Source: an uncultured Bacteroidales bacterium
GTDB lineage: Bacteria; Bacteroidota; Bacteroidia; Bacteroidales; Porphyromonadaceae
Direction: 5' to 3'
DNA length: 11,221 bases
NCBI GenBank assembly: GCA_902489445.1
Contig: CABTZX010000045.1
Location: 1 to 11,221 of the forward strand
Of this stretch, positions 1 to 6,432 are shown piece by piece (the stretch's first letter is position 1; each line of letters starts with the position of its first letter). Both the position numbers and the translations under genes were made by a program. The notes beneath the pieces are model-generated. The model did not search any database, was not told where the DNA came from, and saw nothing but the letters and a program-made list of their open reading frames with translations.

Positions 1-78
1 ACATGCTTCACTCCCCGTTTGGTTTCCCATTCGGATAAGTCGGTATGGGATAGGTTTATAAATTGGAATACTAACCTA

Positions 79-96
79 ATCACTTGCCAAAGTGAT
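79..96. repeat. Small inverted repeat (7-bp arms, 4-nt loop)
   Basis: The arms ATCACTT (79-85) and AAGTGAT (90-96) are perfectly complementary around GCCA. The stem is AT-rich and has no T-tract on either side, so it is a weak terminator candidate. It could be an operator-like site or part of a repetitive intergenic element. Confidence 0.35.
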
Positions 97-136
97 AATT
101 ATCAAGCCCCTATTATGGGCGCACTAAACGCTCAGA

Positions 137-157
137 TACCTCCCATCCTCCGCCCCG
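137..157 (-). repeat. Dispersed inverted repeat, left copy
   Basis: Read on the - strand, this 21-base segment matches 11146-11166 on the + strand at 20 of 21 positions; the only difference is G versus A in the middle. The shared core is CGGGGCGGAGGAT followed by GGAGGTA. A nearby short word, GGTAACGGA (176-184 on the - strand), also recurs at the far end (11097-11105 and 11163-11171). This suggests a family of intergenic repeats rather than one chance match. Confidence 0.55.
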
Positions 158-350
158 TTTCCTGCCATCCCATGCTCCGTTACCTTCGTTCTCTGGTCCG
201 ATTTGTGCTCTCTGCTCGGCTTATCAATACGTTCCTTTCACTCTTTCTTCCCGATACTATTCGGAGCAATTCACTGAGCAAATAGCGATGTTCTATAACA
301 TTGTTTCGTACAAAATGGAAAGAAAAAGAAACATTTTATGCCGAAGATTC

Positions 351-380
351 ATTGTTTGTAATAATAAAAACGTATATTTG
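351..380 (+). promoter_or_regulatory. Candidate Bacteroidetes-type promoter of tpl
   Basis: TATATTTG at 373-380 matches the Bacteroidetes -7 consensus TAnnTTTG exactly. An ATTG at 351-354 lies 18 bases upstream and could be the -33 TTG element; TTTG at 355-358 is closer than usual. Transcription would start near 386-388, leaving a leader of about 150 nt before the tpl start codon. The assignment rests on consensus only. Confidence 0.5.
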
Positions 381-538
381 TCCCCGTAAGGCGTTTGGAT
401 AAGGCAATGTGAACGTTTATCCTTATGGATAGCTTACTAATTGCACGAAGAGATGTCTTAAATAGAACAACTATTAAGTACGAAATAGAGAACTGATAAT
501 AAGTTCGTAGCAATAGAACAACTAAGCACAAACCAAGT

Positions 539-1924
539 ATGATTGACTACAGCAAGTATCCAGCGGAGCCTTTCCGCATCAAGAGCGTTGAACCGGTACG
601 TATGATCGGGCGCGAAGAACGCGAAAGAGTGATTAAGGAAGCCGGTTATAACACTTTCCTCATCAATAGCGAAGACGTCTACATCGACCTACTTACCGAT
701 AGTGGCACCAATGCTATGAGCGACCGTCAGTGGAGCGGACTGATGGTGGGCGATGAAGCTTATGCGGGCAGTCGTAACTTCCACCATTTGGAAGATACGG
801 TAAAAGATCTGTTTGGATTTAAGCATCTTGTTCCTACACACCAAGGTCGCGGAGCCGAAAACATACTCAGCCAAATCGCCATCAAACCGGGGCAGTACGT
901 TCCCGGGAATATGTATTTCACCACAACGCGCTATCACCAGGAACGCAACGGAGGTATCTTTGTGGATATCATTCGCGATGAAGCGCACGATGCGGCTCTG
1001 TCCGTTCCGTTCAAGGGGGATGTGGATCTGAATAAGTTGCAGAGGCTCATTGACGAAAAAGGTGCTGAGAATATTGCCTATGTATGCCTCGCCGTAACGG
1101 TAAACTTAGCCGGCGGTCAACCCGTTTCAATGGCCAATATGAGAGCGGTAAGGAAGCTCACCGCAAAATACGGCATTAAGATCTTCTTTGATGCAACTCG
1201 CTGCGTTGAAAACGCTTATTTCATTAAGGAGCAGGAAGAGGGCTATGCGGATAAAAGCATTGCCGATATTGTACGGGAAATGTTCAGCTACGGCGACGGC
1301 TGTACGATGAGCGGTAAGAAGGATTGTCTTGTAAATATCGGCGGATTCCTGTGTATGAACGACGAAGAGCTGTTCATGAAAGCGAAGGAAATGGTGGTGG
1401 TATACGAAGGAATGCCTTCCTATGGCGGAATGGCGGGACGCGATATGGAAGCGATGGCGATCGGTCTGAAGGAAAGTATGCAGTACGAGTATATTCAGCA
1501 CCGCGTATTGCAGGTGCGTTACCTCGGTGATCTGCTGCTGGAAGCCGGCATTCCCATCATTGAACCGGTGGGCGGTCATGCCGTTTTCCTTGATGCGCGC
1601 AGATTCTGTCCACATCTCAAACAGGAACAATTCCCCGCGCAGAGCCTTGCAGCATCGTTATATACCGAATGCGGCGTGCGTAGTATGGAACGCGGTATTG
1701 TATCTGCCGGACGAGATCCCAAGACGGGTGAAAACCACGTGCCTAAGCTGGAAACGGTCCGCCTGACCATTCCGAGGCGCGTCTATACCTACAAACATAT
1801 GGATATAGTGGCTGAAGGCGTCAAAAAGCTGTACAAGCATAAGGAAACCATACGCGGACTGCGCTTCGTGTACGAACCTAAGCAGCTGCGCTTCTTTACC
1901 GCGCGCTTCGAATACATTGACTAA
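539..1924 (+). CDS. tpl: Tyrosine phenol-lyase (beta-tyrosinase)
   Basis: This PLP-dependent beta-eliminating lyase should convert L-tyrosine to phenol, pyruvate and ammonia in the cytoplasm. At 461 residues it is near the 456 of Citrobacter tyrosine phenol-lyase, which I recall as collinear with it throughout, offset by four N-terminal residues. Residues counted here against the known Citrobacter ones: PLP lysine K261 (K257) in SGKKD; Y75 (Y71); D218 and R221 (D214, R217) in DATR; Y295 (Y291); R408 (R404). The features separating it from tryptophanase are present: T128 (T124), R385 (R381) in MERGI and F452 (F448) in RFFTARF. Tryptophanase has a hydrophobic residue in place of that arginine. 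The ATG at 539 has no clear Shine-Dalgarno site. It has its own promoter and terminator, so it is probably monocistronic. Automatic annotation may label it tryptophanase or 'beta-eliminating lyase'. Confidence in the family is very high and in tyrosine specificity high. Confidence 0.93.
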   Translation: MIDYSKYPAEPFRIKSVEPVRMIGREERERVIKEAGYNTFLINSEDVYIDLLTDSGTNAMSDRQWSGLMVGDEAYAGSRNFHHLEDTVKDLFGFKHLVPTHQGRGAENILSQIAIKPGQYVPGNMYFTTTRYHQERNGGIFVDIIRDEAHDAALSVPFKGDVDLNKLQRLIDEKGAENIAYVCLAVTVNLAGGQPVSMANMRAVRKLTAKYGIKIFFDATRCVENAYFIKEQEEGYADKSIADIVREMFSYGDGCTMSGKKDCLVNIGGFLCMNDEELFMKAKEMVVVYEGMPSYGGMAGRDMEAMAIGLKESMQYEYIQHRVLQVRYLGDLLLEAGIPIIEPVGGHAVFLDARRFCPHLKQEQFPAQSLAASLYTECGVRSMERGIVSAGRDPKTGENHVPKLETVRLTIPRRVYTYKHMDIVAEGVKKLYKHKETIRGLRFVYEPKQLRFFTARFEYID

Positions 1925-1984
1925 AGTGCTGTTTTCCCTAGAATAGACAGACAGTAGTTAAAATAGCGATAGAGGTAATCCTTT

Positions 1985-2023
1985 GGTCGGCTGGTTGAGC
2001 GTATATCAATTAGCCGACCTTTT
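1985..2023 (+). terminator. Rho-independent terminator of tpl
   Basis: GGTCGGCT (1985-1992) pairs perfectly with AGCCGACC (2012-2019). The stem can continue inward through two G-U pairs and TTGA/TCAA, leaving a 7-nt loop. TTTT follows at 2020-2023. It lies about 60 bases after the tpl stop codon and isolates tpl from the downstream operon. Confidence 0.85.
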
Positions 2024-2226
2024 CGTGTTGAATGGATAATATGTTTGTCGTTTATTTCGATACAAGTTTTGTGATACGTTTCTTTGGTCAATGGTATTTT
2101 ATCGCTGATTTCCATAGCATTTTGTGTAGCTACGTGCCAGTCCTATGTTTCATCCAAATGGTCAATCCTCTGTATACGGAGTCTAAGTAGAGTGTCTAAC
2201 GTCTTATCGTCGTCCAATTGTTGTCA

Positions 2227-2243
2227 GAGAATATAATATTCTC
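2227..2243. promoter_or_regulatory. Perfect 17-bp palindrome, operator candidate
   Basis: GAGAATAT (2227-2234) and ATATTCTC (2236-2243) are exact inverted copies around a single A. With a one-base centre it cannot form a sensible RNA hairpin, so a dimeric DNA-binding protein site is more likely. It ends about 42 bases before the -7 box of the glucosaminidase operon. The layout (two arms around one base) resembles Fur/PerR-type sites, but the sequence is not a clear match to any box I know. Confidence 0.4.
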
Positions 2244-2285
2244 CTCTTTGTCTATAGCAATGAGGATGCTTAGGGAGTTTTGTTG

Positions 2286-2293
2286 TACTTTTG
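2286..2293 (+). promoter_or_regulatory. Candidate -7 box for the glucosaminidase-lpxC/fabZ operon
   Basis: TACTTTTG matches TAnnTTTG exactly. No TTTG -33 element lies at the usual distance upstream. Transcription would start near 2300, giving a short leader of roughly 35 nt before the ATG at 2336. The box overlaps an in-frame TTG (2291-2293), which argues against that upstream start. Confidence 0.5.
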
Positions 2294-2335
2294 TACCGAA
2301 GAGTGCATATATGCTTTCCGGAAAGAGAAAAGGTT

Positions 2336-3313
2336 ATGGGGATTTTGTGCAACATACATCATGAGCAATATGCGTGGCGTATTGCGCAACGAATCGTTTT
2401 GTGGATAGGGATTCAATTGTTGTTTCTTGTTTCAGCGAGCGCGCAACAGATGAATCCGACGTATCAGCAGTATATCCGCACCTATGCGGAGGAAGCCGTC
2501 AGACAAATGAAGGAGCATAAGATACCTGCCTCCGTAACGATGGCACAGGGTTTGCTCGAGTCGGGAGCGGGAAAGAGTAGCTTAGCATCGGTGCACAACA
2601 ATCACTTCGGGATAAAATGTCATAAAACGTGGCAGGGAGCACGTACCTACCGGACGGACGATGCTCCGAACGAATGCTTCCGAAGCTACGAAAACGCCAA
2701 GGACTCGTATCGGGACCACTCATACTTTCTGAAACAACCACGGTATCGTTCGCTATACGATTTGAATAAAACGGATTACCGCGGATGGGCAAAGGGATTA
2801 CAAAGAGCCGGCTATGCTACCGATAAGGGCTACGCCAATAAGCTCATCGCATTAGTGGAGCTCTACGAGCTGTATGAATTGGATCGAGGGCGCTATCCCA
2901 CTTGGATGAGGCAAAAGCAACCACAACGAGGGAAAAGAACTGAAAAAGAGGAATCAATTTCGGAAAGCATAAAGCACGAAGGCTTTATTAGTTACGGATT
3001 GCTTTACGTAATAGCCCAAGCAGGCGATACGTTTACTTCTATTGCTAGGGAGATGGAACTAAATCCAGACAAAGTGGCAGAATGGAACGATGCACCTATC
3101 GATTTCCCCTTGCATAAGGGAGATATAGTTTATCTTCAACGGAAAAATAAACGAGCTACAGAAGAGTATCCTACGCATACCGTAGTTGTGGGCGACTCAA
3201 TGCACAGTATCTCGCAACGCTACGGAATACGTGTAGAACGACTCTATAAAATGAACCATTTGGATATAAATGAGTATGTACCCGAAGAGGGAGATGTACT
3301 CCTGCTCAGATAA
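2336..3313 (+). CDS. Secreted GH73-type glucosaminidase with two LysM domains
   Basis: A probable peptidoglycan hydrolase of 325 residues. Residues 1-36 look like a signal peptide: a basic RIAQR, a hydrophobic run VLWIGIQLLFLV, and an ASA cleavage motif before QQ. Residues about 41-188 match the glucosaminidase family (GH73, FlgJ-like), with the conserved LLESGAGKSSLA segment whose glutamate (E75) is the expected catalytic acid, HFGIKCH, and a fairly typical FRSY...SYRDHSYFL region. Two LysM domains follow at about 221-268 and 280-325; these bind N-acetylglucosamine chains and would anchor the enzyme on the wall in the periplasm or outside. ATG 2336 is chosen because the in-frame TTG at 2291 lies inside the promoter box, and AAAGG sits just before the ATG. 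It is first in the run and ends 10 bases before purM. The substrate bond is inferred from the family. Confidence 0.87.
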   Translation: MGILCNIHHEQYAWRIAQRIVLWIGIQLLFLVSASAQQMNPTYQQYIRTYAEEAVRQMKEHKIPASVTMAQGLLESGAGKSSLASVHNNHFGIKCHKTWQGARTYRTDDAPNECFRSYENAKDSYRDHSYFLKQPRYRSLYDLNKTDYRGWAKGLQRAGYATDKGYANKLIALVELYELYELDRGRYPTWMRQKQPQRGKRTEKEESISESIKHEGFISYGLLYVIAQAGDTFTSIAREMELNPDKVAEWNDAPIDFPLHKGDIVYLQRKNKRATEEYPTHTVVVGDSMHSISQRYGIRVERLYKMNHLDINEYVPEEGDVLLLR

Positions 3314-3318
3314 GGAAG
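3312..3318 (+). promoter_or_regulatory. Ribosome binding site that sets the purM start
   Basis: AAGGAAG overlaps the stop codon of the glucosaminidase gene and lies 5 bases before ATG 3324. It supports that ATG over the in-frame ATG at 3270, which is inside the preceding gene. Confidence 0.6.
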
Positions 3319-3323
3319 AAACA

Positions 3324-4496
3324 ATGAAAAGAAGCGACAGATATATGGCGCGTGGCGTATCGGCAGCCAAAGAAGATGTACACAAAGCGATAGCCTCACA
3401 GGATAAAGGTCTGTATCCAAAGGCATTCTGCAAGATATTGCCCGATCTACTCTGTGGGGATGAGGCATACTGCAATGCGATGCATGCGGATGGAGCCGGT
3501 ACCAAAAGCTCGCTGGCATACATCTATTGGCGTGAAACAGGCAATCTTGACGTATGGAAGGGAATTGCTCAAGATGCCGTGGTGATGAATACGGACGACC
3601 TATGCGCCATAGGAGCCGTAGATGGGTTGTTGCTTTCCTCCACCATCGGAAGAAACAAGCGGCTCATTCCCGGAGAAGTGATCAAAGCTCTGATTGATGG
3701 AACTGAAGAGTTTCTTGAAATGCTTCGTTCCTATGGAATCGGCATCACGCTCACCGGAGGAGAAACTGCTGATGTGGGCGATTTGGTTCGCACTATTATA
3801 GTGGACAGCAGCGTAACCTGCCGTATGCGGCGCAGCGATGTTATCGATAACGCTCACATCGCATCGGGCGATGTGATTGTGGGGTTGGCCTCTTATGGGC
3901 AAGCCTCCTACGAAAAAGAGTACAACGGCGGAATGGGCAGCAACGGACTTACCTCCGCACGGCACGATGTGCTTAACAAAGTGATAGCCAGCAAGTATCC
4001 CGAAAGTTATGATGGCGGTATGCCGGACGATTTGGCATACTGCGGAAGCAAAGGATTACTGGACCCGGTAGAGGGCACGCCGCTTGATGCGGGTAGGCTC
4101 ATTCTCTCGCCAACGCGTACCTATATACCTATTGTGGCGGAAGTACTCAAAGAAATGCGCTACTACATTCATGGAATGATACACTGTACGGGCGGGGCAC
4201 AAACCAAGGTAATGAACTTTGTGGAGCACAAACATATAGTAAAGGATTCACTGCTCCCCGTTCCTCCGCTCTTCAAGCTCATTGCAGCAGAAAGTGGTGC
4301 GGAGGCAAAGGAGCTTTACCAAGTATTCAATATGGGGCACCGGTTTGAATTTTATGTGCCGGAGAAGATTGCTGATGATATCGTATCCATTGCGCACTCT
4401 TTTAATGTAGATGCGCAAGTAATCGGACACGTGGAAGAAGCTCCTACCAATAAGTTGACGATTGAAAGTCCCTACGGAACCATTATATACGAATGA
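3324..4496 (+). CDS. purM: Phosphoribosylformylglycinamidine cyclo-ligase (AIR synthase)
   Basis: PurM closes the imidazole ring of purines: ATP-dependent conversion of formylglycinamidine ribonucleotide to aminoimidazole ribonucleotide in the cytoplasm. The 390-residue product starts MKRSDRYMARGVSAAKEDVH and is longer than the roughly 345 residues of the E. coli enzyme, as is usual in Bacteroidetes. Family signatures include HADGAGTKSSLA, NTDDLCAIGA (an acidic N-D-D loop typical of this ATP-binding superfamily), LTGGETADVGD, GSNGLTSARHDV, LSPTRTY, HCTGGAQTK and FNMGHRFEFYV. The frame extends upstream to 3270, but those 18 codons overlap the glucosaminidase gene and do not resemble the family N-terminus. 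Its TGA overlaps the prfA ATG by 4 bases, implying coupled translation. Confidence 0.95.
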   Translation: MKRSDRYMARGVSAAKEDVHKAIASQDKGLYPKAFCKILPDLLCGDEAYCNAMHADGAGTKSSLAYIYWRETGNLDVWKGIAQDAVVMNTDDLCAIGAVDGLLLSSTIGRNKRLIPGEVIKALIDGTEEFLEMLRSYGIGITLTGGETADVGDLVRTIIVDSSVTCRMRRSDVIDNAHIASGDVIVGLASYGQASYEKEYNGGMGSNGLTSARHDVLNKVIASKYPESYDGGMPDDLAYCGSKGLLDPVEGTPLDAGRLILSPTRTYIPIVAEVLKEMRYYIHGMIHCTGGAQTKVMNFVEHKHIVKDSLLPVPPLFKLIAAESGAEAKELYQVFNMGHRFEFYVPEKIADDIVSIAHSFNVDAQVIGHVEEAPTNKLTIESPYGTIIYE

Positions 4497-5581
4497 ACGA
4501 AGAGAGAATAATAAATTATGCCGTTTCCCTAAAGGGACGTTTTGAGGAACTTGGGGTTCTTATCACTGATCCAAATGTGATCAGTGATGCCGAACGTTAT
4601 GCCCGTCTCTCGAAAGAATATAAGCGTTTGGAAGAGCTTTTCAGGGAATACGATAAATACGAACAGCTCAAGGCACTGAAGGAAGAAGCTCACATTGAAA
4701 TGGAAAGCGCCCAAGATACTGAACTGAAGGAGCTTGCTAAGGAACAATGGGAGGAATGTGAAACGGCTATTCCAGAAACAATTCAAAAAATGGCTCTGAT
4801 GCTGGTTCCTGAAGATCCGGAGGATGCAAAGAACGCAATTGTAGAAATACGCGCCGGTACAGGTGGAGACGAAGCGGCACTCTTTGCTCGTGACCTATTC
4901 AAAATGTATGGACGATTTGCCGAAAGTCAGCACTGGCAGCTTTCAGTAACACACGTTACGGAAGGGGCATTGGGCGGATACAAGGAGATTATCTTTGATC
5001 TGAGCGGAAAGGACGTTTACGGAACGATGAAATACGAATCGGGCGTGCACCGTGTACAACGAGTGCCTGAAACCGAAACGCAAGGACGTGTGCATACATC
5101 GGCAGCATCGGTTGTGGTATTGCCGCAAGCAGATGAAGTAGAGGTTGACATAAAAGAAAGCGACCTTCGGATAGATACCTTTTGCTCCAGTGGTGCCGGT
5201 GGCCAGAGTGTTAATACCACTTACTCCGCGGTGCGTATAGTGCATATTCCAACAGGCATTGTAGTTCAGTGTCAGGACGAACGCTCGCAGCTAAAGAATA
5301 AAGCGAAGGCGTTAGCTGAATTAAGGAGCAGAATCTATGATATGGAGCGAAGCAAACAGCTTGAGGGTGTTGCGTCGCAACGCAAATCAATGGTTTCTAC
5401 GGGTGACCGTTCGGCTAAGATACGAACCTACAACTATCCGCAAGGGCGCGTTACGGATCACCGTATCGGCTTAACCCTACACGACCTTAGCGGTGTAATG
5501 GATGGCAACCTACAGCCTTTGATCGAAGCCCTCGCATTAGCGGAAAATACAAACAAAATGAACGAAGCGATGCTCGCTTAA
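4493..5581 (+). CDS. prfA: Peptide chain release factor 1
   Basis: RF1 recognises UAA and UAG in the ribosomal A site and triggers peptide release. The 362-residue length fits the family (E. coli 360). An N-terminal alpha-helical region (about 1-105) precedes the AGTGGDEAALFA segment (121-132). The codon-reading loop lies in HRVQRVPETETQGRVHTSA, with P192-E193-T194 where E. coli has Pro-Ala-Thr. The catalytic GGQ is at 236-238 in SSGAGGQSVNTTYSAVRI; its glutamine is the usual PrmC methylation target. STGDRSAKIRTYNYPQGRVTDHRI (302-325) is strongly conserved. The Ser-Pro-Phe of RF2 is absent and there is no sign of programmed frameshifting. ATG overlaps the purM stop (ATGA), and pyrF begins 20 bases after the stop codon. 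Confidence 0.96.
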   Translation: MNEERIINYAVSLKGRFEELGVLITDPNVISDAERYARLSKEYKRLEELFREYDKYEQLKALKEEAHIEMESAQDTELKELAKEQWEECETAIPETIQKMALMLVPEDPEDAKNAIVEIRAGTGGDEAALFARDLFKMYGRFAESQHWQLSVTHVTEGALGGYKEIIFDLSGKDVYGTMKYESGVHRVQRVPETETQGRVHTSAASVVVLPQADEVEVDIKESDLRIDTFCSSGAGGQSVNTTYSAVRIVHIPTGIVVQCQDERSQLKNKAKALAELRSRIYDMERSKQLEGVASQRKSMVSTGDRSAKIRTYNYPQGRVTDHRIGLTLHDLSGVMDGNLQPLIEALALAENTNKMNEAMLA

Positions 5582-5601
5582 CAGAGATAAGGACACCAAT
5601 T

Positions 5602-6432
5602 ATGACAAAAGAAGAATTAATAGCACAAATAATAGCCAAGCGCTCCTTTCTATGTGTAGGATTAGATACTGATGTTAGGAAGCTCCCACCACACCTTATG
5701 GATGAGGAGAATCCAATGCTCTCCTTTAATAAGGCTATAGTAGACGCTACAGCATCATCTGCAGTATCCTTTAAGCCGAACGTGGCTTTCTACGAATCAA
5801 TGGGATCTTACGGAATTAAGGTTTTGGAAGAAACAATCGCCTACATTAAGGATACCTATCCCGAAATACTGGTAATTGCCGATGGAAAGCGCGGAGATAT
5901 AGGCAATACGGGTGCTATGTATGCACGAGCTTACTTTGAACACTTCCGTGCGGATGGCATTACCGTAGCCCCCTATATGGGCGAGGATAGCGTACGTCCC
6001 TTCCTGACCTACACGAATAAATGGGTAGTGCTCCTTGCGCTTACTTCCAATGAAGGATCGAAGGACTTCCAAATGCAAAAAGATGCGGATGGAGCCTATC
6101 TATTCGAAAGGGTTATCCGGGCGTCTGCCGAATGGAGTGATGAAAGCCATTTGATGTACGTGGTAGGCGCCACCCATCCGGAGCAAATGGAACGAATCCG
6201 CACGCTTGCACCTAAGAACTTCCTTTTGGTTCCAGGCATCGGAGCGCAAGGCGGTGACTTTGATGCCATCGTTGGAGCCGGTATAACCAAGGAATGCGGT
6301 CTTTTGGTTAATGCTTCGCGCAGCATCATCTATGCAGATAGTAGCGAACGTTTTGCCGAAGCCGCACACAACGAAGCTGAAGCTCTCCGTCTTAAAATGG
6401 AGCGTGCTCTTATTTCGGAAGGTATTATCTAA
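5602..6432 (+). CDS. pyrF: Orotidine 5'-phosphate decarboxylase (type 2)
   Basis: PyrF decarboxylates OMP to UMP, the last step of de novo pyrimidine synthesis, in the cytoplasm. The 276-residue product is the longer type 2 form rather than the roughly 230-245-residue type 1. The TIM-barrel signatures are visible: FLCVGLDTD (16-24), FKPN (57-60), and the catalytic segment ADGKRGDIGNT (93-103) with K96 and D99 as the expected charged residues, then APYMGEDS, ALTSNEGS, VVGATHPEQ and LVPGIGAQGGD near the phosphate site. AAGGA at 5589-5593 sits 8 bases before the ATG. The stop codon is directly followed by the lpxD ATG with no gap, so the two are probably co-translated. Confidence 0.95.
   Translation: MTKEELIAQIIAKRSFLCVGLDTDVRKLPPHLMDEENPMLSFNKAIVDATASSAVSFKPNVAFYESMGSYGIKVLEETIAYIKDTYPEILVIADGKRGDIGNTGAMYARAYFEHFRADGITVAPYMGEDSVRPFLTYTNKWVVLLALTSNEGSKDFQMQKDADGAYLFERVIRASAEWSDESHLMYVVGATHPEQMERIRTLAPKNFLLVPGIGAQGGDFDAIVGAGITKECGLLVNASRSIIYADSSERFAEAAHNEAEALRLKMERALISEGII

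Larger units (their letters stand above)
1..350. other. Non-coding stretch upstream of tpl
   Basis: No convincing gene is seen here. A + strand frame at 19-285 encodes 88 residues with no recognisable domain and spans both the 79-96 hairpin and the repeat arm at 137-157, so I treat it as chance. On the - strand a frame is open from about 100 down to base 1 without an ATG; it could be the end of something outside the window. The stretch looks like intergenic DNA carrying repeat-derived sequence. Confidence 0.5.
1925..2335. other. Intergenic region between tpl and the glucosaminidase gene
   Basis: It contains the tpl terminator (1985-2023), a perfect palindrome (2227-2243) and a -7 promoter box (2286-2293). 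Between 2024 and 2226 I see no gene or clear structure. A 64-codon frame on the - strand (1921-2115) runs through the terminator hairpin and has no recognisable domain, so it is not called. Confidence 0.6.

Noticed and set aside
19..285. 88-residue + strand frame before tpl
   Set aside because: No domain, no ribosome binding site, and it covers a hairpin and a dispersed repeat arm.
425..496. A tnaC-type tryptophan-sensing leader peptide
   Set aside because: The frame has no tryptophan and no visible ribosome binding site; kept only as a low-interest finding because it has one tyrosine and precedes tpl.
1127..1630. 167-residue - strand frame inside tpl
   Set aside because: It lies wholly antisense to a strongly conserved gene and has no recognisable domain.
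539..1924. Tryptophanase (tnaA) as the identity of the first gene
   Set aside because: The overall family fits, but the arginine in MERGI, the threonine in TTTRYHQ and the RFFTARF end are those of tyrosine phenol-lyase, as is collinearity with the Citrobacter enzyme.
1921..2115. 64-residue - strand frame after tpl
   Set aside because: It runs through the tpl terminator hairpin, has no recognisable family, and no promoter is visible.
3270..3323. Upstream ATG as the purM start
   Set aside because: It overlaps the glucosaminidase gene by 44 bases and adds residues unlike PurM N-termini; ATG 3324 has a good ribosome binding site.
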